From Gnetum montanum (Eukaryota; Streptophyta; Gnetopsida; Gnetales; Gnetaceae), in NCBI GenBank assembly GCA_015680685.1, contig MNCI01020094.1, positions 579,290 through 643,289 on the forward strand: DNA of 64,000 nt, written 5' to 3'. How positions within the stretch are numbered: the stretch's first letter is position 1; every line of letters begins with the position of its first letter. A model generated the notes under the pieces. That model was given only the letters and a program-made list of their open reading frames with translations. It ran no database searches and was not told the DNA's origin. Positions 20,340-30,523 of the stretch are shown here, in pieces. A program made the position numbers and the translations under genes.

Positions 20340-23300
20340 TACAACTACAAAAATGTGGAACTCATGTAGTTCTTGGTGGCAGTGGCTCCTCCATGGGTGC
20401 TTTCCCTTTGTCATGTGCTCCAAGCTTTGAAGGTTGATGATGCTGAAGAATAGCCTGGAGCTTCTCCTCTTTGGTCTGAGGGTCTTATGTCGTCCATGCT
20501 GATGCTCCGATGTTTGATGGAGTTGGCACTTCCCACGGACAGGGTAGTTGCGGAAACATCTAATTAGCTTTGACATACCATGTCNGTGGAAGCTACCTGT
20601 TGCTCGAGCTCTGACCTCGGGCACCCTGCTATTAACATGGCTAGGTTGGCATAGCGAAGGTTTGCCAACTCCATGTATTCAGTTATGTCTTGGATCTGCA
20701 GGTCCTAGTTCTTAATTTCCGCTTGGTGGGCGTAGGCATAAGTGTCCAATATGGCCCCCCAATCAGTGTGTTGAGCACTGATGTTGTTGATTTGATCTTT
20801 GGCCATATGGATCTCATTTTCTAAGATTTTTTTGTACATCCCCACCTGATCACGGAAATTCTCCTTTAGCTTCTCATATAGTTTAGCCTCATTCTGCCAT
20901 GCACTAATTTTGATGGCTGATTTCTGTCGAATAGTGCGTACCTTCTCCATTGAGAGGGTTCAATTTTATCTGGCTAAATGGCTTACATCTCAGTTAACCT
21001 GAATAAATTTTTCTCGTAGTTGATGAAAGTGTTCATCGAGAACATTCTTTTATTTCTCCACAGAAGTTAACCGAAGATTATCAGCAACCAACTGCTTATT
21101 CTCTTCTAGTAAGGCCCTGAGTGCCTTAAGATGCCCATGAGTTTGCACTTGAGCTTCAAAGGCATCCCAAGTGGCCGTCTCCTTTTCTTCTGCCACCTTC
21201 TTATTTTCTACAATTAGTTTTGTTAGTTGCTTGGTTCTAAAATTGTCTAGCTAGTTTGCGGGAACCAATCGCAAAGGATCCCGTTGTGCTGCTTGCAAGG
21301 CTACGAGCTGCTCTTGTAGTTTCTGCACTTCAACTTCAGCATGCTCTACCCTTACTTTGGATAAGACTAGCTTCCCCTTTGTGGAAATGAGGTCTGACTG
21401 AATTATCGTTACATCCTGGGGGATGTCAAACAAGGACATTAAAACTTGTCCTATTTGAAGAAATCTGTCCAATGCATCCTCATGTTTGGAAGGAGTCATT
21501 GAGGTTTCAACAATAGTTTGAGCATCCTGTGCTCCTGAAAGGTCTGCCGATGGCACAACAGGTAAATTGAAAGACTCTTTGATGTGGTCAGCAACCACTT
21601 CAGCAGCTCCCATGGCATCCTGGTGTTGCATGACCACCACAGTGGCCCCTTCACCAATCTCTAATTGCACTTGAAAAGATGCTGCATGTCCAGAGATTTG
21701 TTGTGACCATCTACTTTCCCCTCCTCCTATTTGCATTGAAAACTCACCCCGTGTGTGATCTACTGAAATCATAGGTTGGCTGGCGTCATTGATGACATGG
21801 AAGAGATTGGCATCATCACGACTTCCCCAACTAACCATCTCGATGATGGCCCTCGGATGGCTCATCGATGGTCTGTAGTCTTGTGGCAGTGGCTGATCCT
21901 GGCCTGTGTTGGGTCCTACTTCTTGTTGTTGGCCGGGACTTGTGGCTGGAGGTGGACTGGGTCCTGCAAGTTGAGTTGCAGGGGATCCAACCATTTCTTC
22001 TTCATCTTCTTCATTTGGTCCCAGCTCTTTGCCAGTGCTCTTTCTTGGAGTTTGCACCTTTAATAATTCAGTATAAGTAGCATTTTGGGCTTTTTGGAGG
22101 ACAACATTTATGTATCGCTGAATGCCAGCCCGTCGACACAGTTTTTTCATAAGATAAGGAAAAGGGAGTGCCATTTTCCCTGACTTCCATTCTTTGAATC
22201 GCCTTAGTATCTCTGTCAAATATAGATGGGGAAGGTTAGCGTTAACCTTTCCCATCAATACTGCACATCCTCTTGCTGTGTACGTTGATATTCTTTTTAA
22301 ACCTTTTGTGGGGAAGAGGTGATAGGTTCCGATTTTAAAATAAACTCTCTCTTTCATTGTCANAATGGCCCTCAAGATAACTCATCGACGGTCTGTAGTC
22401 TTGCAGTGGCAGTGGATCCTGGCCTGTGCTAGGTCCTGCTTCTTGTTGTTGGTTGGGACCTGTGGCTGGAGTTTGACTGGGTCTTGCAAGTTGAGTTGCA
22501 GGGGATCCAGCCATTTCTTCTTCATCTTCTTCATCTGGTCCCAGCTCTTCACCAATGCTCTTTCTTGCAGTTGACGCCTTTAATAATTCAGCGTAAGAAG
22601 CATTTTGGGATTTTCGGAGGATGTCATTTATATATCCCAGAATACCAGCCCGTCGGCACAGTTCTCTAATAAGGTAGGGAAAAGGGAGTGCCATTTTTCC
22701 TGTCTTCCGTTCTTCAAATCGCCTTAGGATCTCCGTCACATATAGATGAGGAAGGATAGCGTTAACCTTTTCCATCAACACTGCACATCCTCTTGCCACG
22801 TACATTGATATTCTTTTTAAACCTTTTGTGGGGAAGAGGTGATAGGTTCCGATTTTAAAATAAACTCTCTCTTTCATTGTCATCTCACCAAAAGCTTTAT
22901 CTCTGCCATAAGCCTTTTCTAGCCAATCCTTTCGCACATCAGGGTATGATCAGGTAGATAACCAAGTAACATGGGGGCCTGAATTCGGAAGGTTTAACAC
23001 CTNCTGGAAGGTTTAACACCTCCGAAATCGCCTGTGCAGAAAAATCAATTGTCAAACCACCAATGTTGACTGTGGTGCCTTGCTTCTTATTGTGCCAGAA
23101 TAGGTACATTTCTCCTATGTACTAGGCACCTTTTTTAGAGAGGACAGGCTATAAGGGAGACCCTTTAAGGTGATCCCTAACAGCCTCAGGAGCGAACTCT
23201 GCTAAAGATTCAAAGTTGAGTTCCACAATCACCGAAGCAATTGTGGACTTCATGTGGATAGCCTGAACACATTCCGGGGGCAACGTGAGTTGTTGTCCCG

Positions 23301-23489
23301 ATTCAGGCGTAGCAGCTCCTCCTTCCACCTGCCCAGATCATCTAGTAGGAGGTCCTTCTTAATGGATACTGAATGAGTGCACCTCATGTTTGTTATGTTA
23401 TCCACCAGGGCGTTGCCTTCTACCTCTCTTAGGTTGTTTCGCTTCACCTTGGGTAGGACTCTTCTACTGTGAACATTTCGGGGCCATCT
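20340..23489 (-). pseudogene. Extra 3' ORF with plant-transposon-type domain and long coiled coil
   Basis: The frame is open from the proposed acceptor at 23488-23490 to about 23250, then interrupted, and reopens at 22937-22335, 22375-21251 and 20950-20705. The central domain has FKIGTYHLFPTKGLKRI, ARGCAVLM and ALPFPYLIRELCRRAGI, resembling the 'putative plant transposon protein' domain of plant Ty3 elements. Downstream are a Pro/Gln-rich acidic linker, then Gln/Glu/Lys-rich coiled-coil segments continuing to about 20350. It sits where env-like genes sit in Athila-type elements. Three ambiguous bases (20585, 22363, 23003) and an internal duplication disturb the frame. No hydrophobic envelope features are visible. 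Function unknown; a structural or accessory protein is a guess. Confidence 0.6.
21848..22882 (-). repeat. Direct duplication of about 515 bp inside the extra ORF
   Basis: 21848 to about 22362 aligns with about 22371-22882 at roughly 90 percent by eye. An N lies at the junction (22363). Both copies encode the ALPFPYL/CRRAGI domain. It may be a real tandem duplication or a join of two diverged element copies during assembly. Confidence 0.8.
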
Positions 23490-23514
23490 GCAATCACATG
23501 GGCCAATGTTAGTA
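23488..23514 (-). other. Candidate 3' splice site of the extra ORF
   Basis: On the element strand, TACTAAC (23514-23508) is followed 18 bases later by TTGCAG/ATGG (AG at 23489-23488). TACTAAC is an ideal branch-point sequence. The same layout precedes the homologous segment in elements B (49213-49242) and E (55029-55000). Confidence 0.45.
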
Positions 23515-23954
23515 AGGTTTTTTTCAAGTTCAAGTTATACCTTACTACATGCCTTTAATTGAAGATCGTATGTTATCGTGTGATTGTGCCCAAAAATTAT
23601 GATGATGGGCCATTTAACATAGGTGGATTTTCATTTTAATCTCTCGGTATACATAAGGTCATATGATTTTTGGCACAATTTGTCTAAGTGTTAGTATTAA
23701 TTACCCTAATTGAGGTCCTTTGGGTGATGAAAAATTTTAAAAAAAGTTAGGCACTTTTCGGCAAGTGTCGCTCCCCCATGACTGAACTGAACACTTCGAG
23801 TTCAAGCAGGTTCAAACGGAATTAAAATTGGAGTACTAGTGCACGAGATATGAGTGTAAAAGCAAGGGTTACACAAGTGCAAGTCGCAGAGAAAAAATTC
23901 AAAAATTTCCCTCGCGTAAATGACCAAATGATGCTGAGTGTTGTGGCGGGGGTT

Positions 23955-24000
23955 CCTATTTATAGGAAAATAGGATGCGATATCACGTACGCAATATCTC
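23955..24000 (-). promoter_or_regulatory. Possible internal promoter: GATATC palindromes plus TATA box
   Basis: The element strand reads GAGATATTGCGTACGTGATATCGC, an imperfect dyad at 24000-23974 (spaced as in the LTR U3), followed by CCTATAAATAGG (23966-23955). Sequence beyond the TATA box is not LTR-like, so this is not a plain LTR copy. It lies about 470 bp upstream of the extra ORF in the same orientation. Confidence 0.35.
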
Positions 24001-24325
24001 GTCCCAACTAAGGTGAGACACATGAGAAAGACTAAATTTTTAATGATTTTTCTTGAATTTATTAGTGTAAAATGAGGACATTGACAAGGATTAATATATT
24101 CAAGGGAAATTACATGAATTCAAGAGGCACTTTGAATGATAAGGATGTGAATTGAACAATTAAAACTTTGGCGGTTATGACGAAAAGGGAATATAATGAT
24201 ACATTGGAACGTTAAAGTTTTGAGGGTTAATAAATGGGAAAGAAACTTATGAAAATTAAGTCGAGGGTAAGAAATTGTGTGTTCTAGCTAGAGAATTAAT
24301 GAAAATTACAACAAAATTACACAAG

Positions 24326-24405
24326 TGGGTCCTCCCCAAAGCAAGTTTCAACCTATAATGCCCTTGTGTAACCACACTTAAAGTGTCCATGGGCATTAGA
24401 AGGGT
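24326..24405 (-). repeat. Conserved 3' non-coding block, element C
   Basis: GTGGGTCCTCCCCAAAGCAAG...ATGCCCTTG...GTCCATGGGC on the plus strand. Homologous blocks occur in the inner element and in D, B and E at the same relative position. Confidence 0.7.
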
Positions 24406-25269
24406 TGAATGTAATCAGCACTAACTTCACAAAAAACACACATGTAAATATCACCAAAATGAGATGAAAATTCTATGCTACATGGGACATGAGCTACAAT
24501 TACATGAACAGTGAGATGAGACGAACTACAGAAAGGGATCATAGAGAGTGGGACATGAGGTATCTGACCCAGGGCACAATGAATCCTGCATGTAAAGCAT
24601 GATTAATATGTCATTAACCCATCATTCCAAGATCAGGACCAAGTCCATTCCTCTAAACAGTGACATCGCATTGTTTCATCCCATGATGAACAACTATGAG
24701 AGTACTATAACAACAAGGCGTACGATCACTTGGCATTTAGTACAAGGCATGAGTGATTTTTGGTTTATGGTACTTCTTTTTCTCTCTTTTTTTTTCTCCT
24801 TTTTTTTTCTTTGTCACTTTACTGAATCCAGAGAAATCGCCAACCTTCAGGCATGGGTGCATGTCTTTCCAGTGGGACCCCCTAGATCAGCTTTTGATGT
24901 TCAAGTGCCCTTTTGATTACTCTTACTCCCATTTTTTATTAGATCTACAAGGATCTTAGTACAACCAAGTTGCATGATAACACCCACAGATGACACCAAA
25001 GAGAATCCACAAGTCTCCTTGATGTCACATCCTAACCATTCCCTCTTGGTCCATCCTTCTTAACTCTGGATACAATGAACACAAAATTAATTTTAAGTTT
25101 TAAAAAATTCAAGAATATCGCTGTACCCGTGAACAAAACCTCTTTATTTATAGAGTGGATGAGTGGGTGTAATGGGCTTACTGTTCCAAATAATTGATCA
25201 CTCATGACTTAATAACATAAAACACATCTTAACCAACGATCCACATGAGTGTTTTATTCATAGATCAGA

Positions 25270-25392
25270 TTACTTACAAAAAGTGTAAAAAGACAAACAC
25301 ACAAAAAGATAAAAAGATAAAGCAAAAAGTTGAAAAATGAAAAACTGAAAAACAAGAAGTTGTAAAATTAAAGAAAATGAAAAATATTTATT
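25270..25392 (-). repeat. A-rich degenerate minisatellite, element C
   Basis: Repeats of the type TGTAAAANNAAAAAG on the plus strand, directly downstream (element sense) of the last gag-like frame. Comparable arrays follow the last coding domain in the inner element and in D, B and E. Confidence 0.6.
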
Positions 25393-25403
25393 AATCCTGC
25401 TTG

Positions 25404-26900
25404 TCATTGAAATGGGGGATGTCCCCCATAACTAAATGGTTGAGTATGGCAAGGATTAATAAATGGAAAATGAGGATCCTTGAATATTGGAAATATTGAA
25501 GCTGGTCCATACTTATCACCTTGGATTTCACACACTTTATAATAAACACAGTGGGGCACTTCATACGATGTAGTTCCCGGATAATGAGTTGACCCACTAT
25601 GATGTTTAGGACCGTTAGATGGTATGCAAGGATTGGACTGATTCCTTCCATGGTTGCGTTCATTGGGCCATATGGTTGTTGGAGCGTAAGATGGTGGCCC
25701 TGATGAAGTTACATGAGGCATTGGGTTCGAAGGTAAGGGTGCAACACAGTGTTGAACTTGTGCTGGGTTGGAAGGTGCAGTGGCCTCAGAGTTATGTTGG
25801 CCCTTCCTATGGCCATTTTTAAAGAAAGGATGTCTTTGATGTTGAGGAGGCTCTCCACTGCTATTAGTAGCAATAGCATAACTGTCGTTCGTGGGTTGCG
25901 GTGGTACAAACACCTTAGGAACAGTTGGGGGCATTGTGGAAGGAGGGAAAGGATGAGAATGTTAAAAGTTAGGAGGAATGTAAGGTGCATAAGGTGGTGG
26001 TTGTGATGGAGGTACGGGCTGATAGGATTGTGGAGAATAGTGTTGCAGTGAGATAGAGTATGGTGGCCCAAATGGAGAAACAGGATGTTGGACATGATAA
26101 GCGTTTGGATTCGGAAAATATGAAGGGTGCCTCCAGTCTAGGGGTGGTTTCCCCCACAACTGGGATTGTTGCCACTGTGATCAAACATAATATCTTTGTA
26201 TGAACTCTGGATGTAACGTGTTTCCCCAATGCTCATGTAGATGTAACAATATTGGGCATTGTCCCTTGGGGTGATCGTATAAGCATATGTTGCATTCATA
26301 CATATGATTGGCAGTTGAGCACTTATTCCCTTCATTCTTTCTTTCCGAATGTCTACTATTTCATCCTACCTCTTAGGTGGTCAAAACTCTATCTCCAATG
26401 ATGTTGATATATTCTCCACACTGTTGATTCATCCATTCCAACATCTTATTAATCTTTGACTCGACTTCTTCTAACAATTGTTGTATTGGCAAAGATGAAG
26501 TTTCCACCTTGAGATTTGTTGATATCTCCTTGTTAGGATCGTGGACCTTTGTTGAGTTAATATTTTGGTCTCGTTGATGTTTTTCGTCACTCTCCCATGT
26601 AGCTATTTCTCCTTCTTCTTTTGCTACCTGCTTAATAAGCTCTTGGATTTGATGGGTTCGTAGGTTGTATAGTTGACCTCAGGCATATACTCCTAAGGTC
26701 TCTCTTGTTTCATTACATAGCCCATCAATAATATGATACATTAGCCTTTCCTCGGAAAACCCATGGCTTGGACAGTTGTTTAACAGTGCATAGTATTGTT
26801 CTAAGGCCATGTCCAAGGGTTCATGTTGTGGTTGTTTCCATCCTTGGATTTGTTTCCTCAAGGCTGACACTCTTGCATAGGTTTGATATTTTTCGTTAAA
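25404..26900 (-). pseudogene. Element C gag, C-terminal part
   Basis: Near the gap the frame reads SALRKQIQGWKQPQHEPLD, collinear with inner-element and B gag. The zinc knuckle CNICLYDHPKGQC is at 26256-26294. A long Pro/His/Asn-rich tail (about 25404-26160) follows, carried in more than one frame. The N-terminal gag is missing, either in the gap or separated by the nested insertion. No retropepsin motif follows, unlike in the inner element, B, D and E. Confidence 0.75.
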
Positions 26901-27841
26901 NNNNNNNNNNNNNNNNNNNNNNNNNNNNNNNNNNNNNNNNNNNNNNNNNNNNNNNNNNNNNNNNNNNNNNNNNNNNNNNNNNNNNNNNNNNNNNNNNNNN
27001 NNNNNNNNNNNNNNNNNNNNNNNNNNNNNNNNNNNNNNNNNNNNNNNNNNNNNNNNNNNNNNNNNNNNNNNNNNNNNNNNNNNNNNNNNNNNNNNNNNNN
27101 NNNNNNNNNNNNNNNNNNNNNNNNNNNNNNNNNNNNNNNNNNNNNNNNNNNNNNNNNNNNNNNNNNNNNNNNNNNNNNNNNNNNNNNNNNNNNNNNNNNN
27201 NNNNNNNNNNNNNNNNNNNNNNNNNNNNNNNNNNNNNNNNNNNNNNNNNNNNNNNNNNNNNNNNNNNNNNNNNNNNNNNNNNNNNNNNNNNNNNNNNNNN
27301 NNNNNNNNNNNNNNNNNNNNNNNNNNNNNNNNNNNNNNNNNNNNNNNNNNNNNNNNNNNNNNNNNNNNNNNNNNNNNNNNNNNNNNNNNNNNNNNNNNNN
27401 NNNNNNNNNNNNNNNNNNNNNNNNNNNNNNNNNNNNNNNNNNNNNNNNNNNNNNNNNNNNNNNNNNNNNNNNNNNNNNNNNNNNNNNNNNNNNNNNNNNN
27501 NNNNNNNNNNNNNNNNNNNNNNNNNNNNNNNNNNNNNNNNNNNNNNNNNNNNNNNNNNNNNNNNNNNNNNNNNNNNNNNNNNNNNNNNNNNNNNNNNNNN
27601 NNNNNNNNNNNNNNNNNNNNNNNNNNNNNNNNNNNNNNNNNNNNNNNNNNNNNNNNNNNNNNNNNNNNNNNNNNNNNNNNNNNNNNNNNNNNNNNNNNNN
27701 NNNNNNNNNNNNNNNNNNNNNNNNNNNNNNNNNNNNNNNNNNNNNNNNNNNNNNNNNNNNNNNNNNNNNNNNNNNNNNNNNNNNNNNNNNNNNNNNNNNN
27801 NNNNNNNNNNNNNNNNNNNNNNNNNNNNNNNNNNNNNNNNN
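26901..27841. other. Assembly gap (941 N)
   Basis: Run of N. It separates element C gag from the truncated left LTR of the inner element. Apparent open frames across it are artefacts. Confidence 1.
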
Positions 27842-27962
27842 TACCAAGCAGCCAATGCTCGTAATTGAGTCGTACTCATGCATTGCGTCAAGCAGCCGAT
27901 TCCTTGACTAGCCATACATGTCCGTAGATGCTCGTAATCAAGTCGTACTTGAACGCACTAGG
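27842..27962 (-). repeat. Inner element 3' LTR fragment
   Basis: Nearly identical to about 33361-33483 of the 5' LTR. It then joins abruptly to internal sequence: the U3 part and about 500 bp of internal DNA present in element B (about 49100-49603) are missing. This is either a deletion or a gap-edge misjoin. Confidence 0.75.
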
Positions 27963-29257
27963 ATAAAAACGAAAAAATCCGGGGTGTAGGATAAAAATCA
28001 AAAAATCAGGCCCCGTACCCCCATGACTAATCGCGAACCTCCAGTAGCATTAGAATGGAAAGAGAAAAGGGATAGGAATGATAGGTAAAAGGGAACAACT
28101 ATGGCATCGATAGAAAGGATGTCATGATGGAAATGAACAAAAATGTTAATTAATTGTAAGACGTTAAGGAAAAGAAGTTAACTAATGTTCCAAATGGAAA
28201 TGTCAGTGGGTCCTCCCCAAAGTAGGCTCATGCCCTTAATGCCCTGACAATCCCACATTCAAAGAGTCCGTGGGCTCTGGGAATGTCCTTTGGAATAAGA
28301 GTCAAAGTCTTAACCAGAAGAATTTACCAAAAAGAAAACAAAGAATCAACCAACATATATACAATGATACAACTAGCAATGAGGTGAACAATGGAGAGAA
28401 GGATGGGAAGAAAGAGGAATGGAATGGAATCCCAAGAACAAGGTGGTGTACAACCCCTTGTGTGTTTCATGATTAATGTGACTTGGCGAATCTCATTCCA
28501 ACTCTGGCCTCAAACCAACCACTTCCAGTGACTTCGCATCAATGCAGTTGGTTAAATCATCCACTTGGGTAACAAGGATGCAACTTCGAGAAGCCACCAC
28601 CATTCCGATGAAACGAAGGAGAGAATGGGAAGCGAGAAGGGCCTTAGTTAGAGGGAACACTTTGGTTCCATAACCAGTGCTTACAGCCCAAATTTTATTT
28701 CGTCTAAGGGGTGTGCTTTGAATCCTCACTTTTAGCTTTTTTAGCTTTTATTTTTTTTTCTTATTTTTTCCATTTTTTCCATTTGTTTTCTTCTCTTTTT
28801 TTTTTGTTTTTTGTTTTTATGTGTGGGGACCACGCCATGCAAATACTTCTTTATTTTTATTGTCTCAGCTTCCGATTATTGGGTTACATCGGAACGGTAA
28901 GAAAACCCAAGAAGAAAACATCCAAGCACCCAAGTGAATGACCAACACAAGAGCACCAAGTTCCCTTGAAGTCACACCCTTTTCAAATCCTTGAGTCCTT
29001 CCTTAGTTTGAGAAATGCCCAGTCACTGGTTCGTTAAAGTTCTTATTGGAAGGGAACTGTACATTTCCAAGCCAAGGGAAACCATAGACTTGATGGATGG
29101 ATGGATGAAGTGATCTCATTGCCTGCCATATCAAAAGAACATACCTTAGTATCAACAATGTAACTTAAAGGTAAAAACCAAACATTAGCAATTAATGAAA
29201 AACAGTTCATCCCATCGGCCCGAACACTTATTGGGTGACGAATTTACATGATGGATG

Positions 29258-29289
<32 letters not shown>

Positions 29290-29461
29290 ATAGAAAAATA
29301 TAACGATGTTGTAAAACAAAAACAAGAAAAGTTAAAGAAATTTGTAAAACAAAAATTAGAAAAGTTAAAGAAATTGTAAAACAAAAATGTGAAAAACAAA
29401 AACGTTGTAAAACAAAAATGTGTAAAACAAAAACTGAAAAAGAACTGAGGGCCCCATATGA
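27963..29461 (-). other. Inner element coding-free 3' region
   Basis: No long frame is present. It shares ordered blocks with B (47690-49100), D (36000-37870) and E (54600-56480): an A-rich array, a (CA)n tract (29259-29283), the GGGCCTTAGTTAGAGGGAAC block (about 28638), the GTGGGTCCTCCCC block (28201-28285), and TACCCCCATGACT (28016-28028). Confidence 0.7.
28201..28285 (-). repeat. Conserved 3' non-coding block, inner element
   Basis: GTGGGTCCTCCCCAAAGTAG followed by CATGCCCTTAATGCCC and AGAGTCCGTGGGCTCTGG. Matches the blocks at 24326, 36571, 48772 (inverted) and 55336. Confidence 0.8.
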
Positions 29462-30523
29462 TTAGCATAGGTGGCCATCTCCCCCATGACTGAGTTGTGA
29501 GGGAGAGATCCGAAGTAGTGAGCGCCTATTTGAATTTCTAAGCAGTGCCCAACTTCTCCCAATTGATGATCTTAAATTCAGGGGTGGAAGTTGGCGACGC
29601 TCACGTTCCAATGTGTCTATGCCACGGTTGTTGGCATGAGTTGCCTCAGTTCGTTCCATGCATATTTGTTTGCTCTTATGAGAAGCTGTCAACCACGGGG
29701 TGTCTACTACTTCTTGTGTGGTTGCTACATACAGGCATCTTTGTTGCAGAGTTTCCTGGGCACACCTGTGACATGGAGACATTTCCTCCGTGTCATCACC
29801 CGATGAATCACTGTATGTGATGCATGGAACTATCCTCTTCTCGATCTTTCCACATATGTTTATCTTGGAGATTTCCAAGGAAAGATCACGGATCCTAAGG
29901 CATGCATCTACTGTGCTTAGCCATGCCCTTCCCATTATAATTGGGAAGTCCCCTTCGTTGTTGTTAACATCGATCACTAGGAAATCCGCTGGGTAGGACC
30001 AACCACACACAGTGGTGATAACATCCTCCACCAAACCCAAGGGAATAGTGATGGACTGGTCTGCCAGCTCAAGTTGGATGTTGCTCTTCTTAAGTTGGGG
30101 CAGGTTCCAGGCGTGATACAGCTTTCGAGAAATTAAGTTGACTCCGGAACCTGAGTCAAGAAGAGCACGATGTGGTGCATTCCCAGCAATCTGCAATTGA
30201 ATAAAGGGGCTCCCAGGATCAGTTAGTTTCCTGGGAAGGTGGCCTACCTTGATCCAGTTAGTTACGGTATGTGTTAGCATAACTGTATGCGTTACATTCC
30301 CTTGGACTGAAGGGTGCTCTGAAGTGTTAGTAGTTAGAGGCCTATGCATATACCCATCCGCTTGTTGTTGTGAGAGCCTATCCAGGCTCCTAGTTCTGAA
30401 AAAGGGTCTCTTTTTTATACAGTTATCGTCAGAACTAGTGTCCGGTTGGATATTTACACTTTGAATATTTATAGATCTCGCGGTGTGACTCATAGCGTCA
30501 CCTAGAGAAACTAGCTGCTGCAC
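29462..30523 (-). CDS. Retropepsin-like aspartic protease region of the inner element
   Basis: 353 open codons. Catalytic LLDSGSGVNLIS has its Asp at 30157-30155 (about residue 123). The C-terminal retropepsin signature IIMGRAWLS is near residue 195. The upstream part (DTSSDDNC, RSLDRLSQQQADGYM) is a gag-protease linker. A stop (CAG to TAG at the YPY.PDPYGYY site) separates it from gag, so gag and protease were originally one frame. No RT follows. The protease is intact in this copy, whereas E has lost the catalytic Asp and D has DFG in place of DSG. Confidence 0.85.
   Translation of the reverse strand: MQQLVSLGDAMSHTARSINIQSVNIQPDTSSDDNCIKKRPFFRTRSLDRLSQQQADGYMHRPLTTNTSEHPSVQGNVTHTVMLTHTVTNWIKVGHLPRKLTDPGSPFIQLQIAGNAPHRALLDSGSGVNLISRKLYHAWNLPQLKKSNIQLELADQSITIPLGLVEDVITTVCGWSYPADFLVIDVNNNEGDFPIIMGRAWLSTVDACLRIRDLSLEISKINICGKIEKRIVPCITYSDSSGDDTEEMSPCHRCAQETLQQRCLYVATTQEVVDTPWLTASHKSKQICMERTEATHANNRGIDTLERERRQLPPLNLRSSIGRSWALLRNSNRRSLLRISPSQLSHGGDGHLC

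Noticed and set aside
21776-22669. Plus-strand ORFs with hydrophobic stretches
   Set aside because: They are antisense shadows of the duplicated Pro/Gln-rich linker in the extra ORF and repeat only because that segment is duplicated.
26858-27915. Open frames of about 340 codons on both strands
   Set aside because: They run through the 941 N gap and contain no real sequence.
29244-29468. Phe-rich ORF (also 47568-47843 and 37518-37964)
   Set aside because: A reading of the A/T-rich TTTTGTTTTACA minisatellite; no signal or domain consistent with a membrane protein.
29545-30464. Plus-strand ORFs over the inner-element protease
   Set aside because: Antisense to the retropepsin frame, which has the catalytic motifs.
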